A stretch of 5,143 bases of DNA from Promethearchaeota archaeon. GTDB taxonomy: Archaea > Asgardarchaeota > Lokiarchaeia > Sigynarchaeales > MK-D1. A program made the translations under genes and the position numbers. Below the pieces are notes generated by a model. That model was not told where the DNA came from, searched no databases, and was given only the letters and a program-made list of their open reading frames with translations. Location of the stretch: the NCBI GenBank assembly GCA_016839865.1, contig JAEOTN010000041.1, positions 1 to 5,143 of the forward strand. The letters are read 5' to 3'. Numbering within the stretch: the first letter of the stretch is position 1; each line of letters starts with the position of its first letter. This document shows, in pieces, positions 1 through 5,143 of the stretch.

Positions 1-1
1 A

Positions 2-91
2 GACGTTCTCGCACAAGATCGATCTATGCTTCTTATCATGAAAATTAAAATTCCCGAATCGGTTATTGTAGAAATCGAATTAATGGAGTAA
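2..91 (+). CDS. C-terminal tail of an unidentified protein (5' end outside window)
   Basis: An open frame enters from the left edge and ends at the TAA at 89-91, giving 29 residues. The visible tail ends in a strand-like stretch of alternating hydrophobic and charged residues (MKIKIPESVIVEIELME). Its stop lies 6 bases before the next start codon, and the GGAG ribosome binding site of that next gene sits inside its last codons, which suggests one transcript. The tail is too short to name the family. It is called coding because the frame is open from the edge and the spacing is operon-like. A chance open frame of this length is possible. Confidence 0.5.
   Translation, partial: DVLAQDRSMLLIMKIKIPESVIVEIELME
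85..88 (+). promoter_or_regulatory. Shine-Dalgarno site for the S25e gene
   Basis: GGAG lies 9 bases ahead of the ATG at 98 and overlaps the end of the upstream reading frame. It supports the choice of that start and suggests translation of the ribosomal protein gene is coupled to the gene before it. Confidence 0.6.
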
Positions 92-97
92 AATAAA

Positions 98-424
98 ATG
101 AGTGACGATTATAGTTCAGGAACTGATATAAATAAACCAGTTGTGGTTTCTAGAATAAAGAAATTAGACCGAAAGTACGGAAAAGTTGCAAATATTGATA
201 CAAAAATTCGCGATCCATTTATCCCTCCAGGCGTAGAGGACAAAATCCGTGAAAGCGTTGTAAAAAACCGTGGATTTACTCCCAATGATATCGCTCAAAA
301 AAATGATGTCCGTGTCTCAGCAGCTAAGAAATTGTTGAAGAAATTGGAAGAAGAGGGATTAGTGGTACTAGTTTCTTCTTCTCGTCGATTAAAAATCTAC
401 CGAGGCAAAGATGCCAAGGTATAA
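98..424 (+). CDS. rps25e: Ribosomal protein S25e (small subunit)
   Basis: A 108-residue protein of the size of archaeal S25e. Residues about 1-36 form a polar, lysine-rich N-terminal extension with a KPVVVSRIKKLDRKYGK segment resembling the basic tail of crenarchaeal S25e. Residues about 40-103 form a winged helix: a helix near 45-56, a TPNDIAQKNDVRVSAAKKLL turn-and-helix region at 61-80, a LEEEGLV helix end at 83-89, and a closing wing with VLVSSSRRLKIYRG. This follows the family pattern of TPxxL...LxVxxSxAKKxLxxLExxGxV followed by a basic strand. S25e sits on the head of the 30S subunit near the tRNA exit side. It is known from eukaryotes, TACK and Asgard archaea. The start is fixed by GGAG at 85-88. 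Assignment is from remembered family pattern, not a search; a free-standing winged-helix DNA-binding protein is the alternative. Confidence 0.78.
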   Translation: MSDDYSSGTDINKPVVVSRIKKLDRKYGKVANIDTKIRDPFIPPGVEDKIRESVVKNRGFTPNDIAQKNDVRVSAAKKLLKKLEEEGLVVLVSSSRRLKIYRGKDAKV

Positions 425-444
425 AAAATTACTAATTCTTTATC

Positions 445-454
445 TTCAATTGAA
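445..454 (+). promoter_or_regulatory. 10-base palindrome just ahead of the BpsA-like start codon
   Basis: TTCAATTGAA is a perfect palindrome, and with one mismatched pair it extends to 442-457 (AT-x-TTCAATTGAA-x-AT). It lies 5 bases before the ATG at 460 in the 35-base gap after the S25e gene. It could be an operator or a short palindrome arising by chance in AT-rich DNA. No Shine-Dalgarno site is visible in this gap, so the next gene is either leaderless or read with an atypical initiation signal. Confidence 0.3.
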
Positions 455-459
455 TATCT

Positions 460-1647
460 ATGTCGGAATTTTTTGATAATCTATTAGAAAAGATTGAGTT
501 GCAAGAAGGTATTGAGGGTGTCCGGCAGATTCTTCTTTATATTTATCGTAATGGTTCAATTTCTGTAAAAAAATTAGCGCGATTAACTCATATTCCTGTT
601 CCGATTGTATCAAAAATCGTAAACATCCTCAGCGAACAAAAACTCTTGAATCGATCCAAAAATGGGATTCAATTTTGGGAGCATGGGATGCAGTATGTCG
701 AGAAATATTTCGGTTTTACGGGTTATGGAAACCAAAAATGTCCAACATGCAAAAGCCGATCTGCATATATCTCTGCGCTTTATGACCCATTGTTTGAAGT
801 ACTTAATCCAATATTTGAGAATCGACCATCAGTGGATACTACGCTCGATCAATCAAAAAACACAGTGGAGACCGCAATTCAACGAGCGAGTTATTTTTAT
901 GAAAAAGGGGCACTTGAAGGAAAACGAGTTTTATTTATTGGAGATGATGATTTCACTTCGGTAAGTGTGGGTTTACTGTCTAAAATCTTCTTTCCAAATG
1001 AAAAATTATCATTAATCCCCAAATCAATAACAATTATTGACATAGATGATCGGATATTAACAAATATTCAAGATCTTTTTACGAAACACCATCTTGACGT
1101 CCAATGCCTAAAATACGATCTCCGAGAGTCAATTCCTTCTGAATCGATGGGTACTTTTGATACTATCATTACGGATCCCCCTTATTCTACGAATGGACTG
1201 AATCTATTCTTATCCCGTGCAATAGATTTCTTGGATTTTGATGTCAATAAAGATATATTCCTATCATTTGCTCATCGTTCGCCTGACCAAACTCTGGAAA
1301 TACAGAAAACATTGACCTCACTGGGTTTAACTGCGATGGAAATCATTCCAAGGTTCAATAAATATGAAGGATCTGAACTGTTAGGTAATGAAACTCAAAT
1401 GATTCATCTAAAAACTACTAAAGAGACCAATGCAACAATAAAATCCAACGAAACATATGATTCGAAAATATATACTGGAGAAACTCATCCTTATATACGA
1501 AAATTTCAATGTGTTTCGTGCAAAACCATTATTGATGTAGGACCCGATTGTGAATATCCAACAATTGAACTATTGAAAGGAAGCTCTTGTCCCAATTGTC
1601 AAGGGAAGAAATTTGAACTAATTGAACGGAACCTGAAATTAGACTAA
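460..1647 (+). CDS. bpsA: BpsA-like N4-bis(aminopropyl)spermidine synthase (branched-chain polyamine synthase)
   Basis: The 395-residue protein matches the layout of BpsA/DUF43 enzymes, which transfer aminopropyl groups from decarboxylated S-adenosylmethionine to the internal N4 of spermidine to make branched polyamines. Residues 20-85 form a winged helix (SVKKLARLTHIPVPIVSKI). A lone CPTC pair follows at 94-97. The Rossmann catalytic core starts near 155 with VLFIGDDDFTSV; the GDDD motif (161-164) is the family signature reported as essential in the Thermococcus enzyme. DIDDR (194-198) fits the cofactor-binding acidic loop, and TFDTIITDPPYS (232-243) is the active-site loop. Residues 351-380 add a zinc ribbon, CxxC-x22-CxxC, which I do not recall in the roughly 350-residue Thermococcus protein. 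The active loop reads DPPY where I recall DPPE in characterised BpsA. It follows S25e by 35 bases. No spermidine synthase gene is in view. A methyltransferase of different specificity is the alternative. Confidence 0.8.
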   Translation: MSEFFDNLLEKIELQEGIEGVRQILLYIYRNGSISVKKLARLTHIPVPIVSKIVNILSEQKLLNRSKNGIQFWEHGMQYVEKYFGFTGYGNQKCPTCKSRSAYISALYDPLFEVLNPIFENRPSVDTTLDQSKNTVETAIQRASYFYEKGALEGKRVLFIGDDDFTSVSVGLLSKIFFPNEKLSLIPKSITIIDIDDRILTNIQDLFTKHHLDVQCLKYDLRESIPSESMGTFDTIITDPPYSTNGLNLFLSRAIDFLDFDVNKDIFLSFAHRSPDQTLEIQKTLTSLGLTAMEIIPRFNKYEGSELLGNETQMIHLKTTKETNATIKSNETYDSKIYTGETHPYIRKFQCVSCKTIIDVGPDCEYPTIELLKGSSCPNCQGKKFELIERNLKLD

Positions 1648-1746
1648 TTTTGACAGAAATCTTATACTGTATTCTTTTTCTCTCGATAGAACTTATTTAT
1701 CTATATGTATATCCATTTGAATTCACACATTTCAATAAAACGCAAA

Positions 1747-1753
1747 TTTATAT
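1747..1753 (+). promoter_or_regulatory. TATA-like box A ahead of the 1809 orphan gene
   Basis: TTTATAT matches the archaeal box A pattern. With the usual spacing of about 26 bases, transcription would begin near 1776 and leave a leader of roughly 33 bases that contains the GGTGA at 1796-1800. This supports an independent promoter and the downstream start at 1809. It depends on spacing rules alone, in DNA that is AT-rich throughout. Confidence 0.4.
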
Positions 1754-1795
1754 GGTTTACAATAAACCTCTACATACTCTCTATTCCTACTTTAT

Positions 1796-1800
1796 GGTGA
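1796..1800 (+). promoter_or_regulatory. Shine-Dalgarno-like GGTGA that decides the start at 1809
   Basis: GGTGA lies 8 bases before the ATG at 1809, a good archaeal spacing. The competing upstream starts (TTG at 1650, ATG at 1752) have no comparable site in front of them. Confidence 0.5.
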
Positions 1801-1808
1801 AAATTTGG

Positions 1809-2552
1809 ATGAGTACAGACCAAGATTATAAATTTTTAAGCTCAAAATTTGAACAGATGAAGGATTACGTTCAAGTGAGTGATTTTCGAACCTTTCTTTT
1901 ATTTAATTTAATCGATGAATCCGATTCCATGATCCAAAAACTCATGGAGGGAGGTCACTCGATGAGAACATTGCTTTATGACCCGCGTGGTGCATATTTA
2001 TACGAATACGCATTATCCAAAGGGCGTTTGCTATTTTATGTTCAACAAGAGGATCCTGGCGTATCTGTCTTGGATAAGAAGAAGAATAAAGATTTTTTTG
2101 ACAAAAGTCTCAGTACATATGAACAGAATAAGTTATTAAACAAACAAGACGATAAAATTGGAATTGTTCGTCTTACCTCAAAAATGGTTGAAGCTGATGA
2201 CAACAACAAGGTTAAAACCAAATTTGAAGTAACACGTATTTATGACGATTTATTATCATTTCTTTTCGATATCGGTAAATCTAGATATGTCTTTGTCTTG
2301 GAAGGAGATAAGAATGAACCCAACATAATTTTCGCTATTTCTATACTCTTATCTAATGCATTAAATCAGGATTATGTCGCAATTCAAGCTTATATCGATA
2401 AAGATAAAAAATACACGGGACAGTTCATGAAAATCAATAGTGATGAATTCTCCTATGATAGTGTTGATGAAATAAAAGAATCGTCTCACAGTGAGATGTT
2501 CCATACGCAATATTTATTGATGGTTAAAATCAAGTCATTTACTCCACTATAA
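1809..2552 (+). CDS. Uncharacterised soluble protein, about 247 residues
   Basis: I do not recognise this family. From the ATG at 1809 it encodes 247 residues. The N-terminal part (1-80) is mixed helix and strand with a YDPRGAYLYEYALSKGRLLFYVQQ region. Residues 85-115 are highly charged and probably a flexible linker or helix (LDKKKNKDFFDKS). The second half (116-247) looks alpha/beta, with strands at IGIVRLTS, RYVFVLEGD, YVAIQAYID and a C-terminal LLMVKIKSF. No catalytic motif, cysteine cluster or membrane segment stands out in this version. The frame is open back to a TTG at 1650, two bases after the BpsA stop. That extension would add a hydrophobic leader (ILYCILFLSIELIYLYV) resembling a membrane anchor. 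I prefer 1809 because of the GGTGA and the TATA-like box, both of which lie within the extension. Confidence 0.72.
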   Translation: MSTDQDYKFLSSKFEQMKDYVQVSDFRTFLLFNLIDESDSMIQKLMEGGHSMRTLLYDPRGAYLYEYALSKGRLLFYVQQEDPGVSVLDKKKNKDFFDKSLSTYEQNKLLNKQDDKIGIVRLTSKMVEADDNNKVKTKFEVTRIYDDLLSFLFDIGKSRYVFVLEGDKNEPNIIFAISILLSNALNQDYVAIQAYIDKDKKYTGQFMKINSDEFSYDSVDEIKESSHSEMFHTQYLLMVKIKSFTPL

Positions 2553-2556
2553 CAAA

Positions 2557-2575
2557 TTTCTCTTCCTTTTCTTTC
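2557..2575 (+). terminator. Pyrimidine-rich terminator tract
   Basis: TTTCTCTTCCTTTTCTTTC begins 4 bases after the stop of the orphan gene. Archaeal RNA polymerase stops at T-rich tracts without needing a hairpin, and none is visible. It would separate this gene from the next, which has its own TATA-like box. Confidence 0.45.
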
Positions 2576-2620
2576 AATAATGACTTCTTATCGAAATACT
2601 CTTTAGGAGATAAACCCCAT

Positions 2621-2628
2621 ATTATATC
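2621..2628 (+). promoter_or_regulatory. TATA-like box for the zinc-ribbon orphan
   Basis: ATTATATC is centred about 27 bases before the ATG at 2652 and about 15 before the ATG at 2640. The spacing therefore predicts a leaderless transcript beginning at or near 2652, the third in-frame ATG, rather than at 2640. The lack of a well-spaced Shine-Dalgarno site fits leaderless initiation. An AGGAGA at 2605-2610 is too far from any of these starts to serve. Confidence 0.4.
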
Positions 2629-2639
2629 AACAAATTAAG

Positions 2640-3869
2640 ATGATGGGAGAAATGTCGTTCTTTGATAATCAAGAGTATAGAAAATGTCCTTTTTGCGGCT
2701 ATATAATGAGTAAACCGTATCCGAAGATCTGCCCCAATCCTACATGTTTGGAAAAGATTGATGACATATCACAAGATACTTTTAGTAAGAATATTCGTAC
2801 TCAAAATGTACAATCCCATATCAGGGATATGTATAAACCTACAGATTTAGGAATAGAAACCGAAAAACCACGGGATGTACATACCATCAAAGTTAGTACA
2901 ACCAGTGACGCAACCAAAGCAATCAAAGGAGTAAGGAAAAAAGTTAAGACAAGAATTACGGATTTGAAAAAAGATGTTATAGTAATACCATCTCTAGGTC
3001 AATACTTCAAGAATATCGGTATTGTGACAGAAGAACGTGAATCCTTCTTTAACAAAAACAAGGAGTACGAATATCTACAGGAACTATCTGTTAACTTAGA
3101 CGCGATTGCTTCCATTATAATTGGTGGAGAAATTGATCGTCTTCTACTTCTCTCAGATGTGAGTAAAGCAATCGAAAAAGTCCTTTATATAAAAAGAGAT
3201 GGGGTAATTTTCTATCTGTATGGACAATTCCCCGATAAGCAAGGGTATTTGATTTTGAATAACATGCGAAATGAATTATCTGGTAGTCTTGGAGGACGAA
3301 AACTTAGCCAATTAAACCCAGTTGATATCCATAATCTTAAATTGCGGTTTCCAAATAAAATAAATTTCATTTTGGAGAGATATACTAGGGATGCGACCGA
3401 TTTTATCACAGATCGCCAAATCCCGAGTGTTGTCGATACACTCCGATTTGATTATTTTGGTATGAGTTACCAATCCATCGGAACTATATCAAAGATTTTG
3501 GGAGATGATTTGATTGACCTTCAACCTGGAGAAGATGAAAATACTGCGATTGATATGAAAGAGTCTGCAATCACCGCCAAAATTGAAGCAATTGCTGCAA
3601 TTACAATAGCAAACACACAAGCCACTCCACAATATCTGACCGTAAAATTAGGCTTTCAGAAATTCCGATATTTATTATTTGAGAAACTGCCTAATGATTA
3701 CTTCATTTACATGTTGGCTGAGGGAAATCTCAAACAATATGAAACAATTGCTGAAAGATTAAGGGAAATAGTAGAACCATATACACATAAACCATTCCGT
3801 GGAGATCTTGGACCATTTACAGATTTAAAAAGACAAATTTCTGATTTTTTCCAAATTCGGACATTTTAG
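2640..3869 (+). CDS. Uncharacterised zinc-ribbon protein with two alpha/beta regions
   Basis: I do not recognise this 409-residue protein. Near the N-terminus is a clear zinc ribbon, CPFC at 16-19 and C31/C36 (C-x2-C-x11-C-x4-C). A polar linker follows (about 40-90), then a basic stretch (94-111, KAIKGVRKKVKTRITDLKK) that could contact nucleic acid or acidic membrane lipid. The middle region (about 140-260) has helices and strands around LDAIASIIIGGEIDRLLLLS and GVIFYLYGQF. The last domain (about 312-400) runs strand AIAAITIAN, hairpin KFRYLLFEKL / DYFIYMLAEG, then helix ETIAERLREIVEPY. That order loosely recalls small roadblock or longin-type folds common in Asgard archaea, but this is a guess. 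Starts at 2640, 2643 or 2652 are all possible; the TATA-like box favours 2652, giving 405 residues. Its stop overlaps the stop of the opposite-strand membrane gene. Confidence 0.82.
   Translation: MMGEMSFFDNQEYRKCPFCGYIMSKPYPKICPNPTCLEKIDDISQDTFSKNIRTQNVQSHIRDMYKPTDLGIETEKPRDVHTIKVSTTSDATKAIKGVRKKVKTRITDLKKDVIVIPSLGQYFKNIGIVTEERESFFNKNKEYEYLQELSVNLDAIASIIIGGEIDRLLLLSDVSKAIEKVLYIKRDGVIFYLYGQFPDKQGYLILNNMRNELSGSLGGRKLSQLNPVDIHNLKLRFPNKINFILERYTRDATDFITDRQIPSVVDTLRFDYFGMSYQSIGTISKILGDDLIDLQPGEDENTAIDMKESAITAKIEAIAAITIANTQATPQYLTVKLGFQKFRYLLFEKLPNDYFIYMLAEGNLKQYETIAERLREIVEPYTHKPFRGDLGPFTDLKRQISDFFQIRTF
3827..3831 (-). terminator. Possible minus-strand T-run ending the membrane-protein transcript
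   Basis: Read on the minus strand this is TTTTT, about 35 bases past the stop of the seven-helix gene and inside the 3' end of the plus-strand orphan. It is the nearest long T-run available to end the minus-strand transcript. Single T5 runs are common in this DNA, so support is weak. Confidence 0.2.
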
Positions 3870-4555
3870 TCCAATTTTTTATTCTCGTTTTTCGAATTTT
3901 CTAAGTTTCTTTCATATTGAAATGAGAATATTAACAAAGTAGTTGCCAGTAAAATCGCATATTTGCACATTATACTCGAAATAGAGGGTTTAGTTGAGAA
4001 ATCGATTATAACGGTTATAGCCATTGGAAGTAAAAACGAAATATAACCAATTAGAACAATAATCGCATTTCTATTCAAGTCTTTTTTGGACTTCTTTCGA
4101 TTCACAATAAATGCTATGATAATTAGTAATAATGCCCAAATGATATATCCGAAGTAAAATATACCATAGAAATTTCCCAGTGGATAATTATATGTAGCGT
4201 AAAAAGGATTACAAGTCAAGTCTGTAAACGCATTAGGCACTATGCAGTAATATACTGAAAGTCCAATACCAACCAGGATTCCAGACCAATTGATCCAATG
4301 TTTAAGTTTGGTAACATATGAAGTTAGTAAAACTCCTAACGGTGGGAGAAAAGTTATCGAAACTAGCCCCATTCTTCCAATAATATTGGGATCAATACCA
4401 ATACACACCAGAAATTCCATTAATTGATATACTTGGAGGAATATCATAAGTGAGATTATCCATACGAACTGTGGATGCTTTCGATTTTTAATGATTATAA
4501 TTATTAAAAATGCGAATTCTATAAAGAAGAAAATAAGAGATACGAGACCGTCCAT
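3866..4555 (-). CDS. Seven-helix membrane protein of unknown function
   Basis: From the ATG at 4555 the protein has 229 residues and seven hydrophobic segments at about 4-22, 30-51, 62-81, 86-106, 128-151, 163-184 and 195-213. Positive charges cluster in the loops after helices 1 (KNRKH), 3 (TKLKH) and 5 (NRKKSKKDLNR) and in the tail (NSKNENKKLD), so the N-terminus should be outside and the C-terminus inside. The long outer loop between helices 4 and 5 carries C115, with C104 near the end of helix 4; helix 3 carries a double proline (71-72). The pattern recalls the 7TM sensor modules found at the front of some archaeal and bacterial histidine kinases, but no kinase follows. No lysine lies in mid-helix 7, so it is not a rhodopsin. 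The frame extends to a TTG at 4567. It probably shares an mRNA with the small gene upstream, about 20 bases away. Confidence 0.8.
   Translation of the reverse strand: MDGLVSLIFFFIEFAFLIIIIIKNRKHPQFVWIISLMIFLQVYQLMEFLVCIGIDPNIIGRMGLVSITFLPPLGVLLTSYVTKLKHWINWSGILVGIGLSVYYCIVPNAFTDLTCNPFYATYNYPLGNFYGIFYFGYIIWALLLIIIAFIVNRKKSKKDLNRNAIIVLIGYISFLLPMAITVIIDFSTKPSISSIMCKYAILLATTLLIFSFQYERNLENSKNENKKLD
3875..3913 (+). terminator. T-rich terminator for the zinc-ribbon gene, inside the opposite gene
   Basis: Runs of six, five and four T (3875-3880, 3888-3892, 3897-3900) and a further TTTCTTTC start 6 bases after the plus-strand stop. This is a typical archaeal T-rich terminator. On the other strand the same bases encode the lysine- and asparagine-rich tail of the membrane protein, so the tract has two roles. 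Confidence 0.5.
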
Positions 4556-4575
4556 TTGTCGAGCCAAATTTTAAA

Positions 4576-4917
4576 TTATTCGTAATCTGTATCTAAATTC
4601 TCTTCTTTCTGTTCACGGGCTGCCATCTTTTTCTGCCATTCATCTTGAGCTTCTTCTTTTTCCTCATCAGTTGAGTCAGCCCATTCTGCGACAACCCAAT
4701 TAGAAGCACCAGTTTCTTCATCTTCTTCTTTCTTTACTGAGATTCCTATGGCTTTAATTTCATCCTTGTTAGTTCGCCATAAATCCCAGAAACCTGAAGT
4801 TGGGACTCCGTTTCGCACCTTCATATGATCTTCTTTCGATCTTACATACACAACTCGCCATTTTCCATTATTATTCCAGCGAATAAGTTTCTCCACATCT
4901 TCTGGATTTAACGCCAT
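4576..4917 (-). CDS. Small tryptophan-rich acidic protein of unknown function
   Basis: From the ATG at 4917 it encodes 113 residues; a TTG at 4935 would add six, but the TATA-like box centred 26 bases upstream favours 4917 with a leaderless mRNA. I do not recognise the family. The first 80 residues look like a compact mostly-beta domain (KWRVVYVR, GFWDLW, IKAIGISVKK, NWVVAEW). Seven tryptophans occur (14, 20, 44, 47, 74, 79, 94), an unusually high share. Residues 64-113 are dominated by Glu, Asp and Lys and end in a likely charged helix (DEEKEEAQDEWQKKMAAREQKEE). No signal peptide, membrane helix or metal site is seen, so it should be cytoplasmic. It precedes the seven-helix gene on the same strand by about 20 bases, so a partnership on the inner face of that protein is possible but not shown. 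Confidence 0.75.
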   Translation of the reverse strand: MALNPEDVEKLIRWNNNGKWRVVYVRSKEDHMKVRNGVPTSGFWDLWRTNKDEIKAIGISVKKEEDEETGASNWVVAEWADSTDEEKEEAQDEWQKKMAAREQKEENLDTDYE

Positions 4918-4918
4918 A

Positions 4919-4933
4919 GAGATCGTTAATCTC
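4919..4933 (-). promoter_or_regulatory. Inverted repeat between TATA box and start codon (candidate operator)
   Basis: On the minus strand GAGAT, a 5-base spacer (TAACG), and ATCTC form perfect 5-base arms. The repeat fills the space between the TATA-like box (4940-4947) and the ATG at 4917. A dimeric repressor bound there would block RNA polymerase recruitment, a usual archaeal arrangement. If the mRNA has a leader, it could instead fold as a weak hairpin over the start codon. Confidence 0.35.
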
Positions 4934-4939
4934 AAGAAT

Positions 4940-4947
4940 AATAAAAA
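4940..4947 (-). promoter_or_regulatory. TATA-like box for the minus-strand two-gene unit
   Basis: TTTTTATT on the minus strand is centred about 26 bases before the ATG at 4917, the distance expected between box A and a transcription start that coincides with the start codon. The adjoining six-T run (4943-4948) overlaps it and may also help to end transcription from the membrane gene upstream. Confidence 0.45.
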
Positions 4948-4986
4948 ACTTCCTAGAGTGCTTCTTAAAATGTTAATAGATTTGAC

Positions 4987-5143
4987 CTAAAGAAAAGCCA
5001 AGACCGTAGTTGCTATAATTACCAATCCTGCAGTTAAGCGTAAGTATGGTCTAGCTTTAACTCGAAACACATTGATTTTTTCATTTGAGATTCCTAAATG
5101 CAAAATGATAAACACAGCGATAATAGGAATTAAAACTCCTACG
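4987..5143 (-). CDS. C-terminal part of a membrane protein (5' end outside window)
   Basis: An open frame on the minus strand enters from the right edge and stops at TAG (4987-4989). The 51 visible residues contain two hydrophobic segments, about 1-18 (VGVLIPIIAVFIILHLGI) and 33-51 (YLRLTAGLVIIATTVLAFL). They are joined by a basic loop with NVFRVKARPYLR that should lie inside the cell. The protein ends right at the last helix, with no soluble tail. The family cannot be told from this fragment. It is on the same strand as the next two minus-strand genes but is separated from them by a 69-base gap with a promoter-like box, so it is probably a separate transcript. Confidence 0.6.
   Translation of the reverse strand, partial: VGVLIPIIAVFIILHLGISNEKINVFRVKARPYLRLTAGLVIIATTVLAFL

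Noticed and set aside
98..424. S25e gene as a free-standing winged-helix transcription regulator
   Set aside because: The lysine-rich N-terminal tail, the length and the AKKxLxxLExxG pattern fit archaeal S25e better, though both share the winged-helix fold.
662..964. A 100-residue plus-strand open frame inside the BpsA-like gene
   Set aside because: It lies wholly inside a well-supported gene in another frame and has no family resemblance or start signal of its own.
1174..1185. DPPY taken as evidence of a DNA modification methyltransferase
   Set aside because: The winged helix, CPTC and GDDD motifs around it match BpsA/DUF43 better, and no restriction gene or target-recognition domain is nearby.
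3212..3409. A 65-residue minus-strand open frame opposite the zinc-ribbon gene
   Set aside because: It is antisense to a convincing 409-residue gene and shows no independent promoter or domain.
3866..4555. Seven-helix protein as a microbial rhodopsin
   Set aside because: The only lysine of helix 7 is at its outer end (CKYAILL), not in mid-helix where retinal would attach, and the helix 3 motif is unlike rhodopsins.
1..5143. CRISPR array, tRNA, rRNA, insertion sequence or phage genes
   Set aside because: No regular repeats, cloverleaf arms, transposase motifs or long terminal inverted repeats were seen on reading both strands by eye.

Overview
This AT-rich window reads as archaeal chromosome. 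It carries an S25e-type ribosomal protein, which is found in eukaryotes and in TACK/Asgard-side archaea and is mostly missing from Euryarchaeota. Next to it is a branched-chain polyamine synthase (BpsA, DUF43 family), an enzyme typical of archaea and some thermophilic bacteria. Start-site context also looks archaeal: several genes lack a Shine-Dalgarno sequence and have a TATA-like box about 26 bases ahead of the start codon. Gene ends are followed by T-rich tracts rather than hairpins. Low GC and several orphan proteins, two of them with zinc ribbons or many membrane segments, would suit an Asgard archaeon. The lineage call is an inference.

Layout. The plus strand runs: the tail of an unknown gene (2-91), ribosomal protein S25e (98-424), a BpsA-like aminopropyltransferase (460-1647), an orphan soluble protein (best start 1809, to 2552), and a 409-residue zinc-ribbon orphan (2640-3869). 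The minus strand runs: the tail of a membrane protein (5143-4987), a small tryptophan-rich acidic protein (4917-4576), and a seven-helix membrane protein (4555-3866). The two blocks meet tail to tail, with the final stop codons overlapping.

How the genes may work together. The first three genes form a close co-directional run: the ribosomal protein and the polyamine enzyme both bear on translation, since polyamines bind RNA. The orphans at 1809 and 2640 each appear to have their own promoter, so a shared role with the upstream genes is not shown. The minus-strand pair (small acidic protein, then seven-helix protein, about 20 bases apart) looks like a two-gene operon with a leaderless promoter and a candidate operator. 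No mobile element, CRISPR array, tRNA or rRNA was seen. I see no clearly recognisable new defence or metabolic system. The best candidates for novelty are the BpsA variant, the zinc-ribbon orphan and the minus-strand pair.
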